Numbered from the stretch's first letter, positions 43,700 through 52,661 are shown. The stretch: 64,000 nucleotides of DNA from Altererythrobacter ishigakiensis (GCF_001663155.1 NZ_CP015963.1:2132001-2196000), one strand, 5' to 3'. The notes: generated by a model not told the origin, from the letters alone. Translations and numbers: made by a program.

Positions 43700-45349
43700 T
43701 TGCGGCAATTGCAGGGCATGGATTCATCGTTCGTCGCGATGGAATCGCCGAATTCGCCGATGCATATCGGCAGTGTGCTGATCTACAATCCGGAGACGGC
43801 GCCGGGAGGCTTTGTACGCTTCAAGGATATCCTTGAATTCATCGAAAATCGCTTACGACTTTCCACGACGATGCGGCAGCGACTGGTGCGCGTACCGTTC
43901 GATCTGGACTTTCCCTATTGGGTTGAGGACCCGAACTTCGATCTGGAATACCATGTCCGCCATGTTGCCCTGCCAAAGCCGGGCGACTGGCGGCAGCTTT
44001 GTATTCAGGCCGCACGGATCCACGCACGCCCGCTCGATCTGTCGCGCCCGCCGTGGGAATTCACAGTGGTCGAAGGCCTCGACAATGTGCGCGGGTTTCC
44101 CAAGGGCTGTTTTGCGTTCGTGACCAAGGTACACCACGCAGCAATCGATGGGATGAGCGGGATTGACCTGATGGAAGCGACACACACCGTCTCACCCAGC
44201 ACTGCTCCACCAAACCAGCCCGATGACTGGAAGCCCGAGAAAATTCCTGGCGCTGTTGAATTGCTCGGCAAGAGCTATGTCAACGCAATCCTCAATCCGC
44301 TTAAGCAAGCCCAGGTTGCTGCCCAAGCGGTCCCAGGGATAGCAAGCGCGGTGAAAGGCCTGGTAACGCGCGAGTTCAAGCTTTCGACCGACATGGTTGC
44401 GCCACGAACGCGCTTTAACCGCACGATTTCGCCGCATCGTGTAGTCGAAGGCCGTACATTTCCTCTCGCCGATATGAAGGCAATCCGTGCGCTCTTGCCA
44501 GATGCCAAGGTCAACGACGTCGCGCTCGCCATTGTAGGTGGCGCGCTCAACAAATACCTGACAGCCAAGGACGATCTGCCCAAATCAACCTTGACGGCGA
44601 TGGCACCCATTTCCGTGCGATCCTCTGACGAGAAAGGCGATATGGGCAATCAGGTCGCCGCCATGATCGCGCCGCTAGGCTCGCATATATCCGACCCTAA
44701 AAAGCGACTTGAGTATGTATTCGGTCAGACCAGCAATTCCAAAGCCCTGACCAACGCACTGGGTGCGCGAACCATGACTGAGGTCAGCAAGGTCAACCCG
44801 CTGCTCTATATGGCTTTGGGTGCGCAATTGTTCAGCCGTGTGAGCTTGGCCCACCGCGTCATGCCATTCAACACGGTCGTTACAAATGTACCGGGCCCGC
44901 CGGTTCACATCTATTCTGCTGGGGCACGGATGGAGAGCATGGCGCTGTCTCTGATCTGTCTTACCGACGGTCTGGGGCTGGCGCATGTGGTGCAGAGCTA
45001 TGTCGATGAAGCCTATATCAGCTTCACGGCTTGCCGCGACATCATGCCTGATCCGGAATTCTATTCGCAGTGTCTGCAAGACAGCTTTGATGATATGCTC
45101 GCAGCAGCAAAGGCGCAGGCGGCAAAGCCGGTGGCCAGAAAAGCGGCTCCCGCGAAATCGGGCGCAACCAGCGCCAAGCGGAAAACTCCTTCAAAGAAGA
45201 AAGTGGCGCCTAAAAAACCCGCGTCGAGAAAAGTGGCAGCCAAGATCGCTGCGCCAACCAAGACTGGGGCCACCAGCGCAAAACGCACGCAAACGACCAA
45301 GAAAACTTCAGCGAAGCGTAATGGCGCCGCTGGCAAGACCAAAAAATAG
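43700..45349 (+). CDS. Wax ester synthase/diacylglycerol acyltransferase with histone-like tail
   Basis: This 549-residue WS/DGAT family acyltransferase uses acyl-CoA to make wax esters or triacylglycerol. The catalytic HHxxxDG motif is KVHHAAIDGMSG (His145-Gly151). The N-terminal RQLQGMDSSFVAMES and the later VNDVALAIVGGALNKYL, PISVRS and NVPGPPVHIYSAGA are family landmarks. The last 82 residues (468-549) have 21 Lys and 5 Arg and no Asp or Glu, and contain SGATSAKRKT and TGATSAKRTQ, a near repeat. The start is a TTG with AGGAGAGA upstream. The tail resembles H1-like or PhaF-type DNA-binding tails. The hydrolase gene follows at 40 bp. Confidence 0.93.
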   Translation: MRQLQGMDSSFVAMESPNSPMHIGSVLIYNPETAPGGFVRFKDILEFIENRLRLSTTMRQRLVRVPFDLDFPYWVEDPNFDLEYHVRHVALPKPGDWRQLCIQAARIHARPLDLSRPPWEFTVVEGLDNVRGFPKGCFAFVTKVHHAAIDGMSGIDLMEATHTVSPSTAPPNQPDDWKPEKIPGAVELLGKSYVNAILNPLKQAQVAAQAVPGIASAVKGLVTREFKLSTDMVAPRTRFNRTISPHRVVEGRTFPLADMKAIRALLPDAKVNDVALAIVGGALNKYLTAKDDLPKSTLTAMAPISVRSSDEKGDMGNQVAAMIAPLGSHISDPKKRLEYVFGQTSNSKALTNALGARTMTEVSKVNPLLYMALGAQLFSRVSLAHRVMPFNTVVTNVPGPPVHIYSAGARMESMALSLICLTDGLGLAHVVQSYVDEAYISFTACRDIMPDPEFYSQCLQDSFDDMLAAAKAQAAKPVARKAAPAKSGATSAKRKTPSKKKVAPKKPASRKVAAKIAAPTKTGATSAKRTQTTKKTSAKRNGAAGKTKK

Positions 45350-45389
45350 GCCCAATGGGTCGCAAGAAAAAAGCAGGAAGGACGCAAGT

Positions 45390-46187
45390 ATGGCCACTTT
45401 GGCTGCCGTAGAGGAAGAGCTTGACCATATTGCACGGCCACCCAGCCGCTTCTGGGCGCTGGCTGAAGGTCGAGCCATGTTCGAGCTCGGCGCTTTCTAC
45501 CTGACCAGACCGTTTCTGAGCCAGTTGCCCAAGGGCGACGGGCACACTGTCAAAGTGCTGCCCGGATTTATGGCAACGAATAATTCGACCGCGCCGATGC
45601 GTCGGCTTCTGCAAGATTTGGGATACGATGCGCATGGCTGGGATAGCGGGCGAAACGTCCGTGTCGATAATGCGTTGATCGAACGGCTCGAAGCGCAGTT
45701 GCAGCGGCTGAATGACGATAGCGGACAAAAGGTATCATTGGTTGGCTGGAGTCTCGGCGGCGTGCTGGCCCGAGAACTTGCAAAGCTGCATCCTGATCGC
45801 GTGCGGCTGGTGATCAGCTTGGGTAGCCCGATCTCGGACGATCGAGGCCATACCAATGCTCGCCGACTGTTCGAACTCCTCAATGGCCGCGAGCCAGAGC
45901 CGTTGCGCGATGGCCGTTTTCAGGGTTTGGACGAAGCGCCTCCGGTGCCTACTACGTCGATCCTAACCAAGACGGACGGGGTCGTGCATTGGCGCGGCTC
46001 AGTTCAAAAGCCCACCCGCACACCAAGCGAGAATATCGAAGTCTACGCCAGCCATCTGGGGCTTGGCGTGAATCCTTCGGTCATGATCGCGATTGCTGAC
46101 CGGCTCGCTCAACCAGAAGGCGACTGGGTTCCGTTTGAACCCTCATTGGCTCAACAATGGATGTTTCCGCATACAGGATTCAACTAA
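45390..46187 (+). CDS. Alpha/beta hydrolase next to WS/DGAT
   Basis: This 265-residue alpha/beta hydrolase starts at the ATG at 45390 with AGGAAGGACG upstream; the longer frame runs out of phase through the WS/DGAT tail and is not used. The nucleophile elbow is LVGWSLGGVLA (Ser121), the oxyanion region LPGFMATNNS and the acid/His region ILTKTDGVVHWRG and YASHLGLGVNP are visible. It has no signal peptide. Its place 40 bp after the acyltransferase suggests a role in neutral lipid turnover (lipase or esterase). The substrate is not shown by sequence. Confidence 0.86.
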   Translation: MATLAAVEEELDHIARPPSRFWALAEGRAMFELGAFYLTRPFLSQLPKGDGHTVKVLPGFMATNNSTAPMRRLLQDLGYDAHGWDSGRNVRVDNALIERLEAQLQRLNDDSGQKVSLVGWSLGGVLARELAKLHPDRVRLVISLGSPISDDRGHTNARRLFELLNGREPEPLRDGRFQGLDEAPPVPTTSILTKTDGVVHWRGSVQKPTRTPSENIEVYASHLGLGVNPSVMIAIADRLAQPEGDWVPFEPSLAQQWMFPHTGFN

Positions 46188-46211
46188 GCATCCCGGCTCG
46201 TCGACAAGCTT

Positions 46212-48998
46212 CTAGAAGGTCTTGCGCAGATCGATCCCGAGATAACGCCCGTTTGGATCGATCAGCAAAGGCTGATAGCGTAGCGGAGTATCACCATTCT
46301 GATCGACTACCCGACGCTGCGCGTCGAATACATTGTTCGCCACTACAGTTACGACGAGCCCCTTGCGCCAACCACTTTCGGCCTTGGTAAGTGTACCCAG
46401 ATTCGCGAAAACCCGCAGATCGAAAGTCGCAATGTCATCGAAGAACAGCGGGCTGGTGCCGGTTACCACATTGCCGTTGACCCGCGCGCTGCCTGTGTAT
46501 CGCGCGGAGGTACGGATACCCATCCCATCGCGGAAGAAACCGGTCTCTAACCGCGTTGTGTGCCGTGGCTGACCAAAGTCTCCCTCAGTGTCTCCATCAA
46601 GCAGGTCGAGTAGTGGACCGCCTTCTGCGATCAGGACTTCGTTTTCCAGTTCATATGTGTGCGTGAGGCTAGCGAAATAGCGCCCGCGCCCGTCGCGCCC
46701 AAAACCGCCTGATATCGGGTTGGGTATTGGTCGCTGACTAGATCTGTCTCCGTCCGACGGCCCACCGCGCATTTGCTCAGGGTCCATGCTGCAAAGTCGT
46801 TCTCGCCACTGGCTTAGCTGATCGCGATCTATCGTGCCATCATCTGCCGCAAAGCGCGCCAGCATACGTTGAGCGCGTGAGAGGTCGAGATCGGGAAACT
46901 GTTCGGACAAATCATCTCCCCGCTCGATCGCCTCTGCGATCTGCTCGAGAAAGGCCATTCCATCCTCAGCGCACAATCTCTTGCGGAAAGCCATAAATCG
47001 CTCGCGCTGCTCCGGGGTGGGCGGGCCACCCCGCGCCGCGCCCGGCGGTGGACCTCCCGGCCTTCCGCCCCCTGCTTCTGGTCGCGATCCGCGCCCCTCA
47101 CCACGACCGGACGGCGCAGCCGCCCCCCACGAGCCTCGGGTGAACAAGCCAAAGACCAGCCTTTCGCTTCGTGTACTGTCAAAGGTCACCGGGCGACGAT
47201 CAATCGACAACAATGTGCCACCCGCATCGCGCACGATGCGGTCCGGAAAAGCTGCCTCGATTTCTGCCGTCAATGCTGGGAAGCCGCGGGTTACATCGCT
47301 CGAGCGGTTGCGAATATACTCGCCAAAAAAGGTGGTGTTATCCCAAAACGGGATCTGCCAATTCGCGCTGAAGCGCCAGTCACGCTGAGTCTCTGCAAGG
47401 AGATCGGGGTTTCCGCCGGTTGTAACACTCGCCAACACCGTTTCACCGTTGACCAGGTCAAATACCGGGACATTGAATGTAGTGAAGTTTGCTGCGCCCA
47501 GACTATTTAGCCCTGGTGCAGCCTCGCGCCAGATATAGGTCGCTTGCAGGTTGAGGCGGCTTGTCGGGGCCCAGTTGAGACCTGCTGTCCAATCCATCAA
47601 CGCGCCAAAATCGGAGAGATCTTCAAAGCCGACACTGCCATTGAGGGTAAAACTGCCTAGCGCATCCAAGAAACCTTCACGCTTGCTGGTTAGCGGCACC
47701 ACAATATTGAAACCACCTTCAAGCTGTCGCCGCGACAAGTCCGTGTCAGTGGTGGTGCGGGTGTCCTCGCTACGTATGTTTTGCCAGTTGAGACCAAGGT
47801 CGAAAGTGGTGGACACTTCACCACCCGGCAAAAGTAGCGGACTTCCGTTCAAGGTAACTTTGTTCGCGGAGGTAATGGTCTGACTGCGCGAGATGTCGAA
47901 CCCTGCGTCTGCTTGACGAGGGATCACACCAAAGATGTCAAGCGAGCCATCCGCGGCCGCCTCGATCAGCGACTGAGTATCAGCCCTGCGATCAATCTCA
48001 TTCTCGCTTTCGATCAGACTAGCATCTGCGGTCGCAGTCATCTGATAACTGCCAATTCTTCGCGAATAACTGGCCGCGGCTGATATCGTATCTCGACCAC
48101 TGCGAGTCTCCAGCGGATTGTCCTCGCCAAAAGTGCGCACGACGCTGGAGCCATCCGGCGTAGTCAATGTGACGCTATCAAGGCCCGAAAAGCTCGTCGC
48201 GTCAAAGCGATTATACGTCAGATTCAAACCAACCGACGCGCCGGAGTTCAAGAACGCCTTCGCCCAATTGACCGAGCCCTCAATCTCGCGACTATCGCTC
48301 AAAAGGCTGCGAAATTTCGCGGGATCAGGATCCCCTTCCACGCCCGAGACCGAACCCTGAGTCTGTATGATGCCGCGTTCCGCTTCCGTCAGCTGGGTTC
48401 GGTCATTTGCTTCAAGGCTGAAATTTATCCGTGCCCCATCGTTGATGGTCAGCAAAGTGAATTCCTGCTCGTTGCGCCAGTATCCTCCGCGATCCGGTGC
48501 TTCGAATTCCAGCTCCACTTCGCGGCTCGAGAAATTGTCCTTCAGGATGATGTTGACCACGCGGCGATCAGGCGGAAATCCGAAACGCTGGGCAACCTCC
48601 TCGGGCATAACCTCAACCTTGGCGACCGATTCCGGCGGGTAACTGCGCAATTCACGGAAACTGCCGATTCTGATCCCATTGACAAGGAAGACAGGCCGGC
48701 CTCCACCCCGTCCTTGTGAAGAACCAGTTTGGGGGCCGATCGCCTCAATCAATTCCTCGATCGAATTGGCCCCCAGCGAGGCGATATCTTCCTCGTTAAG
48801 TTCAAGTAGTGGGGGTTGTTCGACATCAAGCTGCCCACGCAAACGTTCACCCTGAACAACGATGGCGTCACTCGGGACTGTAGCTGCTTGGATTTCAGCT
48901 GGAATCTGGGCAGCGTCGCTTGCCTCCTGCGCATGCACGACAGAGGCAAATCCCATGCTTAGGGACGAAGTAGCTAGGAATAGAAACTTGGGGGGCAT
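46212..48998 (-). CDS. TonB-dependent receptor with barrel insertion
   Basis: This 928-residue outer membrane receptor has a signal peptide (cleavage near VVHAQEA), a plug domain (about 75-165) with the family's NSIEELIEAIGPQTGSSQGRGGGRPVFLVNG in part (SIEELIEAIGPQTG), and a beta-barrel ending in the C-terminal aromatic ISO RYLGIDLRKTF. Between residues about 622 and 755 lies an insertion: a Gly/Pro/Arg-rich linker, a Cys-bearing helical segment (KRLCAEDG ... RERLCSMD) and a second Gly-rich linker. Barrel strands resume at GRYFASLTHTYEL. Substrate is unknown; no siderophore genes are near. It is convergent with the hydrolase. Confidence 0.9.
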   Translation of the reverse strand: MPPKFLFLATSSLSMGFASVVHAQEASDAAQIPAEIQAATVPSDAIVVQGERLRGQLDVEQPPLLELNEEDIASLGANSIEELIEAIGPQTGSSQGRGGGRPVFLVNGIRIGSFRELRSYPPESVAKVEVMPEEVAQRFGFPPDRRVVNIILKDNFSSREVELEFEAPDRGGYWRNEQEFTLLTINDGARINFSLEANDRTQLTEAERGIIQTQGSVSGVEGDPDPAKFRSLLSDSREIEGSVNWAKAFLNSGASVGLNLTYNRFDATSFSGLDSVTLTTPDGSSVVRTFGEDNPLETRSGRDTISAAASYSRRIGSYQMTATADASLIESENEIDRRADTQSLIEAAADGSLDIFGVIPRQADAGFDISRSQTITSANKVTLNGSPLLLPGGEVSTTFDLGLNWQNIRSEDTRTTTDTDLSRRQLEGGFNIVVPLTSKREGFLDALGSFTLNGSVGFEDLSDFGALMDWTAGLNWAPTSRLNLQATYIWREAAPGLNSLGAANFTTFNVPVFDLVNGETVLASVTTGGNPDLLAETQRDWRFSANWQIPFWDNTTFFGEYIRNRSSDVTRGFPALTAEIEAAFPDRIVRDAGGTLLSIDRRPVTFDSTRSERLVFGLFTRGSWGAAAPSGRGEGRGSRPEAGGGRPGGPPPGAARGGPPTPEQRERFMAFRKRLCAEDGMAFLEQIAEAIERGDDLSEQFPDLDLSRAQRMLARFAADDGTIDRDQLSQWRERLCSMDPEQMRGGPSDGDRSSQRPIPNPISGGFGRDGRGRYFASLTHTYELENEVLIAEGGPLLDLLDGDTEGDFGQPRHTTRLETGFFRDGMGIRTSARYTGSARVNGNVVTGTSPLFFDDIATFDLRVFANLGTLTKAESGWRKGLVVTVVANNVFDAQRRVVDQNGDTPLRYQPLLIDPNGRYLGIDLRKTF

Positions 48999-49192
48999 AG
49001 CGGAAGCGTCTCTCTTAATCGGCCTAGGCTGACAAGCCGCTGAAATGTATCATTTTGCATCAATCGTTACGAAGCGTGGCGCAATAGGGATGCACCGAGT
49101 TTTGGACCAAGAACGCACGAGGCTTCCCTTTTGCTCCCCGCAAGGCTAAAGCGCGCGAAATTTTGTGAAACACAACGACGCTAAGGAATTAC

Positions 49193-49450
49193 ATGGCCAA
49201 AGAAGAACTCCTCGAAATGCGCGGCAAGGTGGTCGAACTGCTGCCCAATGCGATGTTCCGGGTCGAGCTTGAAAACGGTCACGAAGTTCTCGGCCATACG
49301 GCTGGCAAGATGCGTAAAAACCGTATCCGCGTGCTGGTGGGTGACGAGGTGCTCTGCGAATTGACACCGTACGATCTCACCAAGGCACGGATTACCTACC
49401 GCTTCATGCCGGGTCGCGGTGGCCCCGGCCAGGGCCCAGGTCCAGCCTAA
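49193..49450 (+). CDS. infA: Translation initiation factor IF-1
   Basis: IF-1 binds the ribosomal A site during initiation. The OB-fold is complete, from [22 protein letters not shown] through [20 protein letters not shown] to [15 protein letters not shown]. At 85 residues it carries about 13 residues beyond the usual end, a Gly/Pro-rich [18 protein letters not shown] tail. The leader has CTAAGGAATT. It is followed 16 bp later by maf. Confidence 0.97.
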   Translation: MAKEELLEMRGKVVELLPNAMFRVELENGHEVLGHTAGKMRKNRIRVLVGDEVLCELTPYDLTKARITYRFMPGRGGPGQGPGPA

Positions 49451-49465
49451 GCGCGCTGCTCAGAC

Positions 49466-50038
49466 ATGAGCACGCCCTCTCTCATATTAGCATCAGCTAG
49501 CCCGCGACGCCGCGAGTTGATTGCGCGCCTTGGCGTGACACCTGATGCCGTCGCTCCCGCCGATATTGATGAGACCCCACATAAAGGGGAACTTCCGCAT
49601 GACTACGCGCAGCGAATGGCGCGAGAGAAAGCCTCGGCGCTAAGCGCTGATGGGCATGTCTTGGCAGGCGACACTGTAGTTGCAGCCGGTAGAAGGATAC
49701 TGCCTAAGGCGGAGGATGAAGCGACAGCGCGGCAATGCCTTGCCCTTCTTTCTGGCCGCAGACACCGTGTTCTCTCTGCGATCGCACTCAAGTCACCCGA
49801 TGGCACCTTGCGCGAGAGACTCAGCGAAACCATTGTTCGTTTCAAGCGACTGAGCGAAGACGAGGTGAACTCATATCTAGCCAGCGGCGAATGGGAAGAC
49901 AAAGCAGGGGGCTATGCCATTCAAGGCGCAGCTGAAGGCCTGATCGCGTGGATTCAAGGCAGCCATTCGGGTGTCGTCGGACTGCCGCTCTTCGAAACGC
50001 GCGCTCTGCTCAAATCTGCGGGGTTCGAAATTGCCTGA
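49466..50038 (+). CDS. maf: Maf family nucleoside triphosphate pyrophosphatase
   Basis: Maf proteins hydrolyse modified or non-canonical nucleoside triphosphates, such as dTTP and UTP or m7GTP depending on the member. The 190-residue protein contains LILASASPRRRELIARLG (residues 6-23), DIDETPH, the ADGHVLAGDTVV catalytic Asp, SGRRHRVLSA and DKAGGYAIQGAA, all family markers. It is coupled to the following ribonuclease gene, whose probable start overlaps it by 8 bp. Confidence 0.94.
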   Translation: MSTPSLILASASPRRRELIARLGVTPDAVAPADIDETPHKGELPHDYAQRMAREKASALSADGHVLAGDTVVAAGRRILPKAEDEATARQCLALLSGRRHRVLSAIALKSPDGTLRERLSETIVRFKRLSEDEVNSYLASGEWEDKAGGYAIQGAAEGLIAWIQGSHSGVVGLPLFETRALLKSAGFEIA

Positions 50039-51044
50039 GTGGGTGGTCGAACACGGCATAGGTGAGCATCGAGCCATGCTGATTGACGGGGAACGAGTTC
50101 TTGGTGCGAAACTGCATTGGCCCGGATCGCTCAATCCCGGACGCGTAATTGACGCCAAACTGACATCCAAGCATGCCGGATCGAACCGCGGCGTTGCGCG
50201 AACGGACGCTGGCACTGAAGTGCTTCTCGACAATCTGCCTCAAGACGTGAACGAAGGGGCAAAAATCCATGTAAAGATCAAGCGGGCGCCAATTGCGGAA
50301 CGCGGCAGACTGAAACTTGCGTTGGGCAGATACCAAGACACCCATGCCGTCGAAGAGGCGCGTTCGCGCGGTGCGAAGCCGGGAGACATTGAGGGGTTCA
50401 GCTATCCCATGATGGGTGTTGAACAGATGAGGCAGCTTCCGGCTGGCCAGTTTCTTGACGACCGCTGGGAAGATATCTGGCACGCCGCATCATCAGGTGA
50501 AGTGGCATTCGATGGCGGCTCACTTCTGTTCAGCGTGACTCCAGCGATGACCCTGATCGATGTCGATGGAGAAGGCTCGCCGCGCGAATTGGCTCTCGCA
50601 GCAGTGTCTGCCATTGCGCGCTGGTTGCCTCTCTTCGATCTTGGCGGGAATATCGGGATCGATTTTCCCTCAGTCGAAGCAAAATCAGATCGCAAGGCAG
50701 TCGATATCGCTCTGGCTAAAGCGCTCGACCATTGGCCGCACGAACGCACCGCAATGAACGGATTTGGATTTGTACAGATCGTCGCGCGGCTTGAGGGGCC
50801 TTCACTGCTTCATCGCTTTGCCACCTCACGCGTTGGCATATGCACGCGAATGGCATTGCGATTGGGAGAGCTCGCCACGGGTACCGGCAACGTGCTGCTG
50901 CTAACGGTCCGCCCCGCACTCAAAGCAAAGCTGAAACCGGAATGGATCGAGGAACTCTCGCGGCGCAGTGGTCGACAAGTCGAGATTGCGGTCAACCCTG
51001 CCCTTGCACTCGAAGCCCCACAAGCCCAGATCATTACACGATGA
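50031..51044 (+). CDS. Short RNase E/G family ribonuclease
   Basis: This protein of about 337 residues is of the RNase E/G family. It starts at TTG 50031, which gives LPEWVVEHGIGEHRAMLIDGERV (quoted in part as EWVVEHGIGEHRA), the family N-terminus; frames upstream lie inside maf. An S1-like region (about 15-110) is followed by the catalytic domain with DLGGNIGIDFPSVEAKSDRKAVD, where RNase E has its Mg2+-binding Asp residues. It is much shorter than RNase E or G and lacks the Zn-link CPxCxGxG. It lies in the infA-maf-RNase-yacG cluster. Confidence 0.82.
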   Translation: MPEWVVEHGIGEHRAMLIDGERVLGAKLHWPGSLNPGRVIDAKLTSKHAGSNRGVARTDAGTEVLLDNLPQDVNEGAKIHVKIKRAPIAERGRLKLALGRYQDTHAVEEARSRGAKPGDIEGFSYPMMGVEQMRQLPAGQFLDDRWEDIWHAASSGEVAFDGGSLLFSVTPAMTLIDVDGEGSPRELALAAVSAIARWLPLFDLGGNIGIDFPSVEAKSDRKAVDIALAKALDHWPHERTAMNGFGFVQIVARLEGPSLLHRFATSRVGICTRMALRLGELATGTGNVLLLTVRPALKAKLKPEWIEELSRRSGRQVEIAVNPALALEAPQAQIITR

Positions 51045-51229
51045 GTAAAACCTCTAGGCCCTGCCCCATCTGTAAGAAGCCGCGGCACGAGGATTTCGCG
51101 CCTTTTTGCTCAAGCCACTGCAAGGATCGCGATTTGGCCAGGTGGTTTGGTGATGGCTATGCTGTGCCCGGTCGTCCTGCCACCCCAGAGGAAATCGCAA
51201 GTGAAATTATCCGCGAGGAGCGTGACTGA
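51041..51229 (+). CDS. yacG: DNA gyrase inhibitor YacG
   Basis: YacG is a small zinc protein that binds GyrB and inhibits DNA binding by gyrase. The 62 residues contain Cys8, Cys11, Cys23 and Cys27 (CPICKK ... FCSSHCKDRD) and the family sequence RDLARWFGDGYAVPG. The start ATG at 51041 overlaps the ribonuclease stop by 4 bp. It follows maf and an RNase E/G-type gene, the usual order in alphaproteobacteria. Confidence 0.93.
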   Translation: MSKTSRPCPICKKPRHEDFAPFCSSHCKDRDLARWFGDGYAVPGRPATPEEIASEIIREERD

Positions 51230-51341
51230 ACCCCTCCTCTGGTAAATTCCGGCATTTCCCCCTTGCCAAGATCGCGCACCTTCGCCATAGGCGCGCTCTC
51301 ACTCGCTCGCTGGCGCGATAAAGCGCTCTCGCGATTGCGAT

Positions 51342-51417
51342 GCCTCGGTAGCTCAGTTGGTAGAGCATACGACTGAAAATCGTAGTGTCGGTGGTTCGAT
51401 CCCGCCCCGAGGCACCA
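51342..51417 (+). tRNA. tRNA-Phe (anticodon GAA)
   Basis: This 76-nt tRNA has an intact cloverleaf. The acceptor stem is GCCTCGG with CCGAGGC, the D arm is GCTC-AGTTGGTA-GAGC, the anticodon loop CTGAAAA contains GAA (51375-51377), and the T-loop is TTCGATC within GGTGG and CCGCC. The CCA end is encoded (51415-51417). A GAA anticodon reads UUC and UUU, so it is tRNA-Phe. Confidence 0.97.
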
Positions 51418-51485
51418 TTTTCCAGATAGCGCCAGATTTTCTTCAATCAGGCTTGATAGTGACCAGCAAGGCCGATTTGGGGTAA
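51418..51485 (+). other. Non-coding stretch after tRNA-Phe
   Basis: About 70 bp between the tRNA and the decayed regulator. It starts with TTTT directly after the CCA, which may serve as a weak terminator. No gene, repeat or regulator site is evident in it. Confidence 0.5.
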
Positions 51486-51719
51486 GAGCCGACTATCCTA
51501 GGTCACGTATCGAGCGGAATTGGGTCTTGGGTGACCCCGGTTCGCTACGAATACAGCTTAACCGAGGCGGGGCTGACCCTGATCCCGGCTCTCAAGGCGT
51601 TCACGCTCTAGGGACAGAAACATATCGGTTCGACAGAAACCATAATCGCAGTCGAAGATGGCGTGCAACGCATGACCCGACCCGTTGCAGTTGATCCGGC
51701 GCTACTTCTCGACAATTGA
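51486..51719 (+). pseudogene. 5'-truncated HxlR-type regulator remnant
   Basis: In one frame the region reads GSWVTPVRYEYSLTEAG, LTLIPALKAFTL, a TAG stop (51609), then GQKHIGSTETIIAVEDG ... RPVAVDPALLLDN and TGA at 51717. The YEYSLTEAG and LIPAL segments match the winged-helix end of HxlR-type transcription factors, which normally continue with a Trp-Gly after this helix; TAG is one base from TGG, so it is probably a nonsense mutation. The N-terminal half of the gene (the DNA recognition helix) is gone and a stop (TAA, 51483-51485) precedes the fragment. It lies 68 bp after tRNA-Phe. Confidence 0.65.
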
Positions 51720-51854
51720 GTCTGCCTGTTTCTCTTACACTGATTGCCAATTTCGCGCGTTGCGCCTATGTGAAAACGAACGCCCGGCCACCGCGTTGCG
51801 CACTCGCGCTGATTGCCGGGGCGCGTGTATTTTTGCAGCAGAGTGAGCCCGCAC

Positions 51855-52661
51855 ATGTCGCGTCGTCGCCAGATTTACGAAGGCAAGGCAAAGATCCTTT
51901 ACGAAGGTCCTGAGCCTGGCACGATCATCCAGTACTTCAAGGATGATGCAACCGCATTCAACGCGGAAAAGAAAGGCACGATCAACGGTAAGGGCGTGAT
52001 CAACAACCGCATCAGCGAGCATGTATTCACCCGCCTTGCGCATATCGGCATCCCAACACATTTCATTCGACGCCTGAACATGCGCGAACAACTTGTGCGA
52101 CAGGCTGAGATCATCCCAATCGAAGTGGTGGTGCGCAATGTAGCAGCAGGCTCGATTTGCAAACGACTTGGGCTCGAGGAAGGCGATCCACTGCCGCACA
52201 CTCTGATAGAATACTACTACAAGGATGATGCTTTGGGCGATCCGCTGATCGCTGAAGAGCATATCGCCTGCTTTAACTGGGCAGGCCCGGATGAGATGCA
52301 GGATATTGCCAGCATGGCTATCCGCATCAATGACTTCATGTGCGGTATGTTCGCCGCGATCGATATCCGGCTGATTGATTTCAAACTAGAGTTTGGTCGA
52401 ATTTTTGAAGGTGATTTCAGTCGCGTCATTCTGGCAGACGAGATCAGCCCGGATGGCTGCCGCCTGTGGGATATGAAGACCAATGAAAAGCTTGATAAGG
52501 ACCGGTTCCGCCGCGATCTGGGGGGCGAAAGCGAAGCTTATCAGGAAGTGGCCCGGCGTCTGGGCCTGCTTCAGAATGACGACAACGGTCCGGGCGAAGT
52601 GTTCGATATGTCGAGCCACCGGAGCCGATTGCGCGGCACCCCACCGCCTCCTAAGAAGTAA
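51855..52661 (+). CDS. purC: Phosphoribosylaminoimidazole-succinocarboxamide synthase
   Basis: PurC makes SAICAR from CAIR, aspartate and ATP in purine synthesis. The 268-residue protein starts at ATG 51855, which gives [18 protein letters not shown]. The signature sequences [34 protein letters not shown] and [12 protein letters not shown] are all present, plus [16 protein letters not shown]-terminal PPPPKK tail follows. It precedes an M16 protease gene, then purS and purQ. Confidence 0.97.
   Translation: MSRRRQIYEGKAKILYEGPEPGTIIQYFKDDATAFNAEKKGTINGKGVINNRISEHVFTRLAHIGIPTHFIRRLNMREQLVRQAEIIPIEVVVRNVAAGSICKRLGLEEGDPLPHTLIEYYYKDDALGDPLIAEEHIACFNWAGPDEMQDIASMAIRINDFMCGMFAAIDIRLIDFKLEFGRIFEGDFSRVILADEISPDGCRLWDMKTNEKLDKDRFRRDLGGESEAYQEVARRLGLLQNDDNGPGEVFDMSSHRSRLRGTPPPPKK

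Noticed and set aside
44985..45389. Long N-terminal extension of the alpha/beta hydrolase (135 extra codons)
   Set aside because: The extension is the out-of-phase reading of the WS/DGAT 3' end, made Arg/Lys rich by the basic tail; the strong ribosome site supports the start at 45390.
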